In this document: positions 1 to 8,101 of the stretch, in pieces
Layout of the letters: each line of letters starts with the position of its first letter
How positions within the stretch are numbered: position 1 is the stretch's first letter
Source: Roseburia faecis
GTDB taxonomy: Bacteria > Bacillota > Clostridia > Lachnospirales > Lachnospiraceae
Direction: 5' to 3'
DNA length: 64,000 nt
NCBI RefSeq assembly: GCF_001406815.1
Contig: NZ_CVRR01000048.1
Location: 114,549 to 178,548 of the forward strand
Program-made: the position numbers and the translations under genes
The notes under the pieces: model-generated
The model's database searches: none
Told to the model about the DNA's origin: nothing
Seen by the model: only the letters and a program-made list of their open reading frames with translations

Positions 1-471
1 TACCGGAGAGTTGTTGTACCGGCTGCTGTGGCAATCTGTGCGGGGATTCTGGCGTTTGGCTCAAAGTTAAAAGATGAGCTTGGCATGGTCTATGAAAACA
101 TTTCCTATTATGAACTGGATGATGTGTGGGAAGGACCGTTTGTCCGTCTGGCACTGATGATTGCCGCGTTTCTGATTTCGTGGGCGATTATGTTTTTTGT
201 GCCGCGTGGGAAAACCTGTCTGTCAGTGATTGGACAGAATACGATGCCGGTATATATGCTGCACCGGATCCTGCGGGATATCCTGATGTTTGCGGGAATC
301 TATGACTATCTCGGAGACTGGGGATGGTTTGCGCTGTTTGTTCTGATTTGTCTGAGTATCTGCGTGATTTACCTGCTTATTAATCCAAAGGTAGTAAATC
401 AGGTAAATAAGATTCTGACACTGTATACCCCGCGGCTGTGGGGCAGAATACGCCGGAATCAGGAGATATAA
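1..471 (+). CDS. C-terminal part of an acyltransferase-3-like membrane protein (partial)
   Basis: The reading frame is open from the first base, so the gene starts upstream of the window; a GTG at 28 is probably internal. The visible 156 residues hold about four hydrophobic segments and end in a short basic tail (RLWGRIRRNQEI). The segment with SVIGQNTMPVYMLHR resembles the last helices of acyltransferase family 3 proteins (OpgC/OafA type), which O-acylate surface glycans at the membrane. The catalytic N-terminal part is not visible, so substrate cannot be inferred. A strong terminator follows at 491. Confidence 0.6.
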   Translation, partial: YRRVVVPAAVAICAGILAFGSKLKDELGMVYENISYYELDDVWEGPFVRLALMIAAFLISWAIMFFVPRGKTCLSVIGQNTMPVYMLHRILRDILMFAGIYDYLGDWGWFALFVLICLSICVIYLLINPKVVNQVNKILTLYTPRLWGRIRRNQEI

Positions 472-490
472 AGGAATCGTAGATTGACGT

Positions 491-544
491 TTCCTCCTAT
501 ATTTTCTAAGCTTAGAACCAGAAAGATATAGGAGGAATTTTTTT
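491..544 (+). terminator. Intrinsic terminator with an SD-like sequence in its 3' arm
   Basis: A perfect 12-bp inverted repeat (TTCCTCCTATAT at 491-502, ATATAGGAGGAA at 526-537) encloses a second palindrome (504-517) and is followed by a run of seven T (538-544). It should end the acyltransferase transcript. The 3' arm contains AGGAGG, nine bases before an ATG at 545. Confidence 0.8.
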
Positions 545-649
545 ATGGATGCAAAAAAGTTTGGAGTACTCTGGTATTATGGAGAAATGTCTGCACGGAT
601 ACTTAATGGTGTAACGGCACAGCGTATGATAGAAGTAATTCGTATTTGA
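545..649 (+). CDS. Possible 34-residue peptide downstream of the terminator
   Basis: An ATG at 545 opens a 34-codon frame ending at TGA 647-649 (begins MDAKKFGVLWYYGEM). An AGGAGG lies nine bases upstream, but it sits in the terminator stem, so translation would need transcription through the hairpin. I recognise no family. It could be a leader peptide, a decayed gene or chance; the next promoter overlaps its end. Confidence 0.2.
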   Translation: MDAKKFGVLWYYGEMSARILNGVTAQRMIEVIRI

Positions 650-674
650 CAATTCCAAAAAATGATTATATAGT
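646..674 (+). promoter_or_regulatory. Sigma-A type promoter of the hemerythrin gene
   Basis: TTGACA (646-651), 17-bp spacer, TATAGT (669-674), about 56 bases upstream of the hemerythrin start. Near-consensus, read by eye. Confidence 0.75.
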
Positions 675-730
675 GGCAGAAAAGAACTTTTGTTTTCACA
701 GAGAAAATACACTGAGGGAGGAACGTAATA

Positions 731-1534
731 ATGTACGAATTTACGCAGGATTGTCTGACGGGCATCGACCAGATCGATGAAGAGCACCGAAAACTGTTTT
801 CGCTGATCAATGAAGCGGTTGAACTGCCGAAAGAAGCACGCACACCACAGACGGTAAAAAATATACTGGAACATTTAAGTGATTATGCCGTAAACCATTT
901 TGCACACGAAGAAGCCTATATGGAGGCACAGAACGATCCGGAACTGCCGTTGCAGAAAAAAGAGCATCAGGCATTTGCCGATCACGTAAAACTTCTGGAA
1001 AAGCAGCCACTCACCGGGGAGAATGCATCGGCGATGCTCGATGAGATTCTGACCTATCTGGTACGCTGGCTGTACCGGCATATTTTAAGCAGTGACATGA
1101 TGATCGGGAAAATGCAGAAAGAAGATCCGTTTGTGTTTACCGCGAAATATTATACGGGAATTGAACTGGTAGACAGGGAACACCGGAAGCTGTTTGAGAT
1201 TATCGGAGAGGTAAATGCACTGATCCATAACGACCTGCTTCATGACAAATACGATGAAATTGTACGTCTGCTGGATGAACTCCGGGAATATACCAAGTTT
1301 CATTTTGAAGATGAAGAGGCCTATATGCAGAAAATCAACAGCCCGATGCTTGAAGCGCAAAAGAGGGCGCATCAGGCATTTGTGGACAAGCTGATGAGTA
1401 TCGATCTGGATAAGCTGGAAGAAATTGATGACAACCAGCAGGAATATCTGCATGAGCTGATCGAGTTCCTCGGCGGATGGCTGATCAATCATATTTTAAA
1501 GATGGATACGCAGATTGAAAAGACAGAGCAGTAA
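731..1534 (+). CDS. Tandem-domain bacteriohemerythrin
   Basis: A 267-residue soluble protein made of two hemerythrin domains (about 1-125 and 133-265). Hemerythrins bind O2 at a non-heme di-iron site, and in anaerobes probably deliver, sense or remove oxygen. Ligands visible in copy 1 are H19, H56, E60, H79, H117 and D122; in copy 2, H151, H191, E195, H214, H254 and D259. The family usually has HxxxH before the last helix; here both copies have Gln at the first position (Q75 in QKKEH, Q210 in QKRAH), so one iron ligand seems replaced. There is no signal peptide. The gene is monocistronic: own promoter at 646, GGGAGGAA SD seven bases before ATG 731, terminator after it. The domain assignment is strong; the exact role is unknown. 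Confidence 0.9.
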   Translation: MYEFTQDCLTGIDQIDEEHRKLFSLINEAVELPKEARTPQTVKNILEHLSDYAVNHFAHEEAYMEAQNDPELPLQKKEHQAFADHVKLLEKQPLTGENASAMLDEILTYLVRWLYRHILSSDMMIGKMQKEDPFVFTAKYYTGIELVDREHRKLFEIIGEVNALIHNDLLHDKYDEIVRLLDELREYTKFHFEDEEAYMQKINSPMLEAQKRAHQAFVDKLMSIDLDKLEEIDDNQQEYLHELIEFLGGWLINHILKMDTQIEKTEQ

Positions 1535-1542
1535 GTATTATG

Positions 1543-1574
1543 TGCGGTGAAAGGATTATTTTCACCGCATTTTA
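1543..1574 (+). terminator. Intrinsic terminator after hemerythrin
   Basis: TGCGGTGAAA (1543-1552) pairs with TTTCACCGCA (1560-1569) across a 7-nt loop, followed by TTTT. Confidence 0.85.
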
Positions 1575-1612
1575 ATATGTCAATTTAATATGAAACTTAT
1601 ATAGAAAATACG

Positions 1613-1641
1613 TTATCCTTTTTAAAAATATTCTTTATAAT
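1613..1641 (+). promoter_or_regulatory. Promoter of the 1679 gene
   Basis: TATAAT at 1636-1641 with TTATCC 17 bp upstream (1613-1618). The -10 is perfect and the -35 weak. Confidence 0.6.
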
Positions 1642-1678
1642 AAAAGATAGCGAGATTGAGAAAAGGAAGTGTATTTTT

Positions 1679-2431
1679 ATGGCAACAATTTTTCCAAGGG
1701 AACAGAAGGCAAAAATGCTTTTTGAAAAGATTAAAGAGAATCCGCAGGCATGTGAGCGCCTGATGGAAACGTTTTATGATGCGCTCGGAGTGGGCGATGA
1801 TTATGAGGGCAACGGTCTTTCTGCGGAGCAGTTCGCAACCGCACTGTTTCGTTCTTATGAGGAAAAGGATCTGACGGCGTTTCTGATGGCAATCTGCCAG
1901 AACAGTATGTTTGATCTGCTGCGGAATTCGTTTCTGGCTCCGTTTCGTTTTAATGCCAATGGTCAGACAAATCCCTATATCCTGACGGATGAGGATGGAA
2001 AATTAATTCCGGATATCAAATTTCATGTCAGTGACAAAAATTATGAGCAGTTTTTTAAGGTATTTCAAAAGAGTGAACAGGTGAAGATGTATCTGGCATA
2101 CGGATTCCGTAAACGGCATTGTTATGACAGAGATACCATGGAAGCACAGGAAATCCGTATGGGAGAGCATATCGGAGTGCTGCTTGTCTATGAAATGCCG
2201 GATACGGTAAAAATACAGGAGACAGAAGCGCAGGCATATGCGGCCATCTGGGATATCCTGATGGATCTGCAGAAATCCCTGCCACGTTCGGTCGTTTATT
2301 ACGGACAGGATTCCATGGAAAATAAGGGAAACCGTTACGATGCACTTGGGGTGTTTTTGCCGATGTACCATTTTCGGAAGGCATTGGAGAAAAACATTGA
2401 TATTGCAAACAAAATTGTATTGATGCATTAA
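1679..2431 (+). CDS. Conserved hypothetical protein, 250 aa
   Basis: I do not recognise this family. The protein is soluble and acidic with no signal peptide or membrane segment, and reads as a mixed alpha/beta fold. The N-terminal third (to about residue 95) is largely helical. The centre carries NPYILTDEDGKLIPDIKFHV. The C-terminal part has a long Glu/Gln-rich helix and ends IANKIVLMH. ATG 1679 follows AAAAGGAAG. The gap to the ThrE-like gene is only 18 bases with no terminator, so the two are probably cotranscribed. That does not reveal a function. Confidence 0.75.
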   Translation: MATIFPREQKAKMLFEKIKENPQACERLMETFYDALGVGDDYEGNGLSAEQFATALFRSYEEKDLTAFLMAICQNSMFDLLRNSFLAPFRFNANGQTNPYILTDEDGKLIPDIKFHVSDKNYEQFFKVFQKSEQVKMYLAYGFRKRHCYDRDTMEAQEIRMGEHIGVLLVYEMPDTVKIQETEAQAYAAIWDILMDLQKSLPRSVVYYGQDSMENKGNRYDALGVFLPMYHFRKALEKNIDIANKIVLMH

Positions 2432-2449
2432 GAAAGAGGATGATGATTC

Positions 2450-3775
2450 ATGCAAACCACTGCAATACCTAAAAATCACATGGATATCCCATGGCATGAG
2501 TACAGCGGCCACGGAAATTGTCCGATTACAGAGGCAGACCTGACCGAAAAAGCTTCAATCGTCGGCCGTGTCGGCCTGATGCTGTTATCCTGTGGAACGG
2601 GAGCCTGGCGTGTCCGCAGTTCCATGAATACGATTTCACAAAATCTCGGAATTACATGTTCGACAGATATCGGTCTGATGTCGATTGAATATACCTGTTT
2701 TGATGGAACGAGTGGATTTTCCCAGTCTCTTTGCCTGACCAATACCGGAGTCAACACATCAAAACTGAACCGGCTGGAGCGTTTTATCGGTGAATTTTCA
2801 ACCGTAGGGAAAACCATGACGGGCGAACAGCTCCATGATCATCTGGATGAGATCGACCGGATTCATGGACTCTATTCCCCGGTGGCTTTGGGATTTGCCG
2901 CGGCACTGGCATGCGGCGCATTCACATTTTTGCTTGGCGGAGGACCCGTGGAAATGCTGTTTGCTTTTTGCGGGGCAGGACTTGGAAACTTTGTCCGCTG
3001 CAAACTGACAAAGCATCATCTGACACTGTTTCTCGGGATTGTGGCATCCGTTGCCTCGGCGTGCGTTACCTATACCATTCTGCTTCGGATCGCAGAGCTG
3101 ATTGCCGGGGTTTCCCTGCAGCATGAGGCGGGATATATCTGTTCCATGCTTTTTATCATTCCGGGCTTTCCGTTTATTACAAGCGGAATTGACCTTGCCA
3201 AGCTGGATATGCGTTCCGGGCTGGAGAGGCTGACCTATGCGATCATTATCATTGTTGTTGCGACCATTACGGCATGGCTGATGGCACTGCTTTTGCATCT
3301 GCATCCGGTGGATTTTCCGGCGCTTTCCATGTCCGTTCCCATGCATATCATACTGCGTCTGGTCTTCAGTTTCTGCGGCGTGTTCGGATTTTCGATTATG
3401 TTTAACAGTCCGTGGAAACTGGCGGCAACGGCAGCACTGATCGGAGCAGTGGCCAACACCCTCCGGCTGGAGCTGGTGGATCTTGCTTCATTTCCTCCGG
3501 CTGCGGCTGCTTTTGTGGGAGCACTTTTGGCAGGAATCCTTGCATCATTGATCAAAAACCAGGCGGGATATCCAAGGATTTCACTTACGGTTCCGTCGAT
3601 TGTCATTATGGTACCGGGACTGTATCTGTACCGGGCAATTTACAATCTGGGGGCGATGTCTTTGAATACCTCTGCATCCTGGTTTGCTTCTGCAATTTTA
3701 ATTATTGTGGCACTGCCGCTTGGTCTGATCTTTGCAAGAATTCTGACCGACCGGACATTCCGGTATTGTACATAG
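2450..3775 (+). CDS. Threonine/serine exporter family protein (fused ThrE)
   Basis: A 441-residue integral membrane protein of the ThrE/YjjP-YjjB superfamily, which exports threonine, serine and sometimes other small metabolites. The soluble N-terminal region (about 1-140) includes the conserved TDIGLMSIEYTCF stretch of the YjjP half. About ten hydrophobic segments follow, and PSIVIMVPGLYLYRA near 380-395 is typical of the second (YjjB/ThrE_2) half. The two halves, separate proteins in enterobacteria, are fused here as in other Firmicutes and actinobacteria. The SD AGAGGATG precedes ATG 2450. Cotranscription with the unknown 1679 gene is likely. Confidence 0.85.
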   Translation: MQTTAIPKNHMDIPWHEYSGHGNCPITEADLTEKASIVGRVGLMLLSCGTGAWRVRSSMNTISQNLGITCSTDIGLMSIEYTCFDGTSGFSQSLCLTNTGVNTSKLNRLERFIGEFSTVGKTMTGEQLHDHLDEIDRIHGLYSPVALGFAAALACGAFTFLLGGGPVEMLFAFCGAGLGNFVRCKLTKHHLTLFLGIVASVASACVTYTILLRIAELIAGVSLQHEAGYICSMLFIIPGFPFITSGIDLAKLDMRSGLERLTYAIIIIVVATITAWLMALLLHLHPVDFPALSMSVPMHIILRLVFSFCGVFGFSIMFNSPWKLAATAALIGAVANTLRLELVDLASFPPAAAAFVGALLAGILASLIKNQAGYPRISLTVPSIVIMVPGLYLYRAIYNLGAMSLNTSASWFASAILIIVALPLGLIFARILTDRTFRYCT

Positions 3776-3847
3776 AAATACGTCTGTTTCCTTACGGCTC
3801 CACAAATCCCGGAAAGATACTGACACCTCTTTATTTTAGAAAAGACT

Positions 3848-3876
3848 TGCAAAAACAGACCAATTGAAGTAAGATA
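3848..3876 (+). promoter_or_regulatory. Promoter upstream of the hairpin preceding the MATE gene
   Basis: TTGCAA (3848-3853), 17-bp spacer, TAAGAT (3871-3876). It lies upstream of the terminator at 3905-3957, so transcripts starting here would meet that hairpin before the MATE coding region. Confidence 0.5.
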
Positions 3877-3904
3877 AGATACACAAAACAGGATGTCTGA
3901 AAAA

Positions 3905-3957
3905 GACTATAGATTTTACGGTTTCTGATTCAAACCGTCGGTCTATAGTCTTTTTTT
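3905..3957 (+). terminator. Strong hairpin terminator, possible attenuator of the MATE gene
   Basis: GACTATAGA (3905-3913) pairs with TCTATAGTC (3942-3950). An inner stem ACGGTTT/AAACCGT extends it, and seven T follow (3951-3957). It ends transcription from the ThrE-like gene. Because a promoter-like sequence precedes it and the MATE SD starts about 15 bases after it, it may also attenuate the MATE gene. Confidence 0.85.
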
Positions 3958-3988
3958 GCGGAACATCCGGCAGAAAAGAGGAGTTTGT

Positions 3989-5326
3989 ATGAATCAGGAG
4001 TACATGAAAACAAGAAAAATCCTGCCGCTGGTGCTTTCCATGTCACTTCCCATGGTCATATCCATGGCAGTGAATGCATTGTATAACATTGTGGACAGTT
4101 ATTTTGTGGCAAAGATCAGTGAAGATGCGATGACGGCGCTTGCCCTTGTGTTTCCGATGCAAAATCTCGTCAATGCCATTGTTATCGGATTTGCGATCGG
4201 AATCAATGCAAGGGTAGCCTTTTATCTGGGAGCAAAAGAAGAGAAAATGGCGGATGAGTCGGCATCCGTGGGGCTTTTGTTAAATTTGATCCACGGTCTG
4301 GTGCTGGCACTGCTTTGTTCTGTCATTATGCCATCGTTTCTTCGGATGTTTACAGGCGATACACAGGTGATCGCACTGGCATGCACGTATTCCACGCGGG
4401 TATTTGCGTTTGCACCCGTGATCGGTCTGGGACTTGCATATGAAAAGATCTTTCAGGCAGTCGGGCGGATGAAGGTGTCGATGATCTGTATGATGCTCGG
4501 ATGTGTAACCAATATTATTTTAGATCCGGTTATGATCTTTGGTCTGGGATCGGTACCGAAGCTTGGAATTGCGGGTGCGGCTTATGCCACGGGAATCGGT
4601 CAGTGTGTGACGCTGGCGGGGTATCTGCTGTTTTATTTTGCACGTCCGATGCATGTAAAGGTCAACGTCGCAAATATGAAGACAACCGGAAACGTAATGA
4701 AAAATATTTATACCATCGGAATTCCGGCAACTTTAAATCTTGCACTTCCTTCCATTCAGGTGTCCGCATTAAATGCAATCCTTGCGCCGTTTCCGGGAAG
4801 TTATATTCTGGTGCTCGGAGTTTATTATAAACTGCAGACATTTATTTATCTGACGGCAAACGGAATTGTGCAGGGAATCCGGCCGCTCGTTGGATATAAT
4901 TATGGAGCGGGAGAATATGACAGGGTGAAAAAGATTACGCACACCTCCATGGGATTGATCGCACTGGTTATGGTTATGGGAATGGCAATTTCCTGTGCAA
5001 TTCCGCAGCAGCTGATGGGATTGTTTACCACAAGCCGCGCAACAATGGAAATCGGAGGTGCGGCACTCAGAATCATCAGTTTTGGATTCGTGGTATCCTC
5101 GGTTTCCGTTACATTTTCCGGAGTCCTGGAGGGACTGGGAAAGGGCATGCCATCACTTTTGATTTCTCTTGCGCGCTATATCGTTGTGATGCTGCCGGTT
5201 TCTTTTGTGCTCAGCCGGTTGTTACAGGCATCGGGTGTGTGGTACGGATTTGCCGTTACCGAGTATATCGTAGCGGTTCTTTCCTATTATATATACAAAT
5301 TCCATATGAGAGATATAAAAGGGTAA
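3989..5326 (+). CDS. MATE family efflux transporter
   Basis: A 445-residue protein with about twelve hydrophobic helices in two similar halves. The opening (LVLSMSLPMVISMAVNALYNIVDSYF in outline) and the later GAAYATGIGQ and NYGAGEYDRV regions are typical of MATE pumps (NorM/DinF superfamily), which use Na+ or H+ to expel cationic drugs and metabolites. ATG 3989 has AGAGGAG seven bases upstream; an in-frame TTG at 3956 lies at the end of the terminator T-run and is unlikely to be the start. A TetR regulator follows 69 bases downstream in the same direction and may control it. The substrate is unknown. Confidence 0.9.
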   Translation: MNQEYMKTRKILPLVLSMSLPMVISMAVNALYNIVDSYFVAKISEDAMTALALVFPMQNLVNAIVIGFAIGINARVAFYLGAKEEKMADESASVGLLLNLIHGLVLALLCSVIMPSFLRMFTGDTQVIALACTYSTRVFAFAPVIGLGLAYEKIFQAVGRMKVSMICMMLGCVTNIILDPVMIFGLGSVPKLGIAGAAYATGIGQCVTLAGYLLFYFARPMHVKVNVANMKTTGNVMKNIYTIGIPATLNLALPSIQVSALNAILAPFPGSYILVLGVYYKLQTFIYLTANGIVQGIRPLVGYNYGAGEYDRVKKITHTSMGLIALVMVMGMAISCAIPQQLMGLFTTSRATMEIGGAALRIISFGFVVSSVSVTFSGVLEGLGKGMPSLLISLARYIVVMLPVSFVLSRLLQASGVWYGFAVTEYIVAVLSYYIYKFHMRDIKG

Positions 5327-5395
5327 CAAAATAAAAAAAGTGTGGTACAATAGTTAAAATATGGATAAGAGAAAAGGAATAAGGAGGAGTCGGTT

Positions 5396-5953
5396 ATGCC
5401 ATACTCAAACGCCACCAAACAGGCATTTGCAGATGCTCTTCGAAAACTGTTGGAACAGAAACCTTTTGCGAAGATCAGTGTATCACACATTTGCGAAGAA
5501 TGCGGAATGAACCGCAAAAGTTTTTATTATCATTTTAAAGATAAATATGATCTGGTCAACTGGATTTTTGACACTGAAATTACAAAGATTTTTTCAGAAG
5601 AAGAATGGAAAAATGCCGGCTTTACATGGGATATACTGGAAAAAATCTGTGAGTATTTTTATAAACACCGGACATTCTATTCGAAAGTACTGCAGATTGA
5701 GGGGCAGAACTCTTTTACAGAACATTTCCGGGATATTTTAGTCCCTGTCAATCGTAAATTTCTTGCGATGGTAGAGGAAGAGGAAAAAGGAGAGCATGAG
5801 GAATTTTATATTCATTTCTTTTCGGATGCATTTCTGGCAGCACTGGTGAGATGGCTTGAGGACAGGGAATGTGTGTCCCCGCAGGAATTCAGTGCACTGT
5901 TGCGTTCGAGTGTGGAAATGATTGCAAAGTATGTGCTGCAGAGTCAGAAATAA
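5396..5953 (+). CDS. TetR/AcrR family transcriptional regulator
   Basis: A 185-residue protein with an N-terminal TetR helix-turn-helix (about 8-55), recognisable from ISVSHICEECGMNRKSFYYH and the following FKDKYDLVNW. The C-terminal ligand domain contains FYKHRTFYSKVLQ, like the TetR_C group found in DhaS-type and related Firmicute regulators. ATG 5396 follows AAGGAGGAG. An extended -10 (TGTGGTACAAT ending at 5351) lies 45 bases upstream with no good -35. It sits between the MATE pump and a radical-SAM gene on the same strand and could regulate either. The ligand is unknown. Confidence 0.88.
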   Translation: MPYSNATKQAFADALRKLLEQKPFAKISVSHICEECGMNRKSFYYHFKDKYDLVNWIFDTEITKIFSEEEWKNAGFTWDILEKICEYFYKHRTFYSKVLQIEGQNSFTEHFRDILVPVNRKFLAMVEEEEKGEHEEFYIHFFSDAFLAALVRWLEDRECVSPQEFSALLRSSVEMIAKYVLQSQK

Positions 5954-6019
5954 GGGCAGAAGCATTCTGTAATCTGGCAAAATTCGACAAATTTTACCCA
6001 CATTCGTGCATTTGTCCAC

Positions 6020-6047
6020 TTGAATTTGAGAAGAGAAAAGATATAAT
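6020..6047 (+). promoter_or_regulatory. Promoter of the radical-SAM gene
   Basis: TTGAAT (6020-6025), 16-bp spacer, TATAAT (6042-6047). A leader hairpin follows (TTCTGTC 6072-6078 with GACAGAA 6089-6095), close to the SD GAAAGGAAG of ATG 6114. Confidence 0.7.
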
Positions 6048-6113
6048 ACTTTTCAGATTACACAAAAACATTTCTGTCATGTTATGGCGACAGAATGAAA
6101 GGAAGTTGAGATT

Positions 6114-7490
6114 ATGAATAAAATGTCATTACAGAAGAGTATTCAGAACTTTGGAATCAAGCAGGCCTTAAAGTATATGGAGAAAGATCCGGAGGAGAAT
6201 ATTCCGAAACTGATGGATATGGTTGACAAATTTGCACCGGACGGATGGTATGAGGCACAGAGAAATATGATCCGCAAGGTGATTCAGGAGAGGGGAAACT
6301 GGTACCAGCTGATTCTTCGCATTTATCAGCTGAATCCGGAAGTCCGTAAGGCATTCTTCCAGAATTTCATTTTCAATGCAAGCTTAAAAGGCAGCGCACT
6401 GCAGGAGCAGCTTGCTGAAGAAAACAACTGTAACATTCCGTGGGCAATTCTGTTAGACCCTACCTCTGCATGTAATTTACACTGTACCGGATGCTGGGCA
6501 GCAGAGTATGGCCATCAGCTGAATCTGGATTTGGATACGATTGATTCTATCGTACGTCAGGGTAAGGAGCTTGGTACCTATATGTATATTTATACAGGTG
6601 GAGAACCATTGGTACGTAAAAAAGACCTGATCAAGATCTGTGAGATGCATCCGGATTGTGAATTCCTTTCTTTCACAAACGGTACTTTGATTGATGAAGA
6701 GTTCTGCCAGGAAATGCTTCGTGTCAAGAACTTTGTTCCGGCGATCAGTCTGGAAGGATTCGAGACAGCCAACGATGGACGAAGAGGCGAAGGTGTATTT
6801 GATAAAGTACAGCATGCCATGAGCCTGTTAAAGAGCCATGGTTTACCATTTGGTATTTCCACCTGCTATACCAGAAAGAATTTAGATGATGTAACCAGCG
6901 AAAAATTCTTTGATATGCTGGTTGAGAGTGGTGCATTATTTGTATGGTTCTTCCACTATATGCCGGTTGGAAATGATGCAGCAGTGGAACTTCTGCCTAC
7001 ACCTGAGCAGCGTGAGGAAATTTTCCATCGTATCCGTAAGTTCCGTCAGACAAAGGCAATATTTAGCATGGATTTCCAGAATGACGCACAGTTTGTCGGC
7101 GGATGTATCGCCGGTGGACGAAGATATTTACATATCAATGCCAAGGGTGATGTGGAGCCATGCGTATTTATTCATTATTCCAATGCAAATATTCATGACT
7201 GCAGCCTGCTGGATGCTTTAAAGAGCCCATTATTCCAGGCATATCATGACAACCAGCCGTTTAATGACAATATGCTTCGTCCGTGTCCGATGCTTGAGAA
7301 CCCGGATAAGCTTGGAGAGATGGTAAAAGAGTCAAAGGCAGTAAATACCGATTATCAGTCACCGGAGACACCGGAACATCTGAAAGAAAAGGCTGCTCCT
7401 TATGCCGAGAACTGGACACCTACCGCAGAAAAACTCTGGAACAAAGAAAAAGAAAAGATTGCAGCAGGAAAAGCCGGCGTGGAACAGTAA
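6114..7490 (+). CDS. Radical SAM protein with SPASM-like C-terminus
   Basis: A 458-residue cytosolic enzyme. The radical-SAM [4Fe-4S] motif is CNLHCTGC, with Cys at 120, 124 and 127. IYTGGEPL is the GGE motif that binds the SAM amino group, and FLSFTNGTLI and PAISLEG are further core strands. Downstream Cys residues (VGGCIAGG, VEPCVF, LRPCPM) suggest an auxiliary SPASM-type cluster, as in peptide-modifying or heme/coenzyme-related enzymes. The helical N-terminus (1-110) and the Lys/Glu-rich tail are extra. No precursor peptide is evident next to it. It has its own promoter and a terminator at 7541. The reaction cannot be assigned. Confidence 0.85.
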   Translation: MNKMSLQKSIQNFGIKQALKYMEKDPEENIPKLMDMVDKFAPDGWYEAQRNMIRKVIQERGNWYQLILRIYQLNPEVRKAFFQNFIFNASLKGSALQEQLAEENNCNIPWAILLDPTSACNLHCTGCWAAEYGHQLNLDLDTIDSIVRQGKELGTYMYIYTGGEPLVRKKDLIKICEMHPDCEFLSFTNGTLIDEEFCQEMLRVKNFVPAISLEGFETANDGRRGEGVFDKVQHAMSLLKSHGLPFGISTCYTRKNLDDVTSEKFFDMLVESGALFVWFFHYMPVGNDAAVELLPTPEQREEIFHRIRKFRQTKAIFSMDFQNDAQFVGGCIAGGRRYLHINAKGDVEPCVFIHYSNANIHDCSLLDALKSPLFQAYHDNQPFNDNMLRPCPMLENPDKLGEMVKESKAVNTDYQSPETPEHLKEKAAPYAENWTPTAEKLWNKEKEKIAAGKAGVEQ

Positions 7491-7540
7491 TGATAAGTTT
7501 TCTCAATAAGTACAGCCGGATTGTTGTTGCATAAAGTGTG

Positions 7541-7587
7541 GGACTCCGCTATTTATCGGATGATAGATGGTGTGAGTCCTTTTTTTA
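7541..7587 (+). terminator. Intrinsic terminator after the radical-SAM gene
   Basis: GGACTC (7541-7546) pairs with GAGTCC (7574-7579) around an inner imperfect stem, followed by eight T. Confidence 0.8.
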
Positions 7588-7624
7588 TACTCTTTTTTGC
7601 ACGCCGTGGTGACTAAAAAAATAC

Positions 7625-7653
7625 TTGCAAATTGGAAAAATGGGGCATAAAAT
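7625..7653 (+). promoter_or_regulatory. Promoter of the DUF6110-like/P-type ATPase operon
   Basis: TTGCAA (7625-7630), 17-bp spacer, TAAAAT (7648-7653). Confidence 0.65.
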
Positions 7654-7705
7654 ACGTTTTTAAACAGGAAGACAAAATTATAAATCAGTTACTAAGGAGG
7701 AAACA

Positions 7706-8038
7706 ATGATGTTAAAGTGTTTCAAAAATTTTGATGCAAAGAAAACCGGACTTTTTGCAGCAGGTGTACTGTTTGGTACCGCAGGAATCAAGATTCTTTC
7801 CAGCAAGGATGCAAAGAAACTTTATACAAATTGTACAGCAGCCGTACTCCGTGCAAAGGAAGTTGTTTTAAAGACCGCTACAAAGGTACAGGAGAATGCA
7901 GAGGATATCTATGCAGAGGCTAAGCAGATCAACGAAGACCGTGCAGCAAAAGAAGAGGAAGTATTTGACGGTGAGGAAGTAACCGAAGAGACAACTGCCG
8001 AAGAGACAGAAACTACCGAAGAGACAGCAGAGGCATAA
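7706..8038 (+). CDS. DUF6110-like small membrane-associated protein
   Basis: A 110-residue protein with one short hydrophobic stretch near the N-terminus (GLFAAGVLFGTAGIKIL). A helical middle follows (KDAKKLYTNCTAAVLRAKEV), and the tail is very acidic and Thr/Glu-rich (from about 85, repeats of TEET and TTEE). The pattern fits the small DUF6110 proteins often encoded just before HMA-type P-ATPases in gut Clostridia; that link is from memory. SD AAGGAGG precedes ATG 7706. A hairpin separates it from the ATPase, so it may be made in excess. The acidic tail could bind cations, which is speculation. Confidence 0.65.
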   Translation: MMLKCFKNFDAKKTGLFAAGVLFGTAGIKILSSKDAKKLYTNCTAAVLRAKEVVLKTATKVQENAEDIYAEAKQINEDRAAKEEEVFDGEEVTEETTAEETETTEETAEA

Positions 8039-8047
8039 AAACGCATG

Positions 8048-8081
8048 AAAGAGATGTTACGCAATAAGTAACATCTCTTTT
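8048..8081 (+). terminator. Intra-operon hairpin, partial terminator
   Basis: A 13-bp perfect stem, AAAGAGATGTTAC (8048-8060) with GTAACATCTCTTT (8068-8080), has only a short T-run. It lies between the DUF6110-like gene and the ATPase and probably reduces expression downstream. Confidence 0.65.
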
Positions 8082-8101
8082 ATCGAAAGCAGGTTAAAGA
8101 T

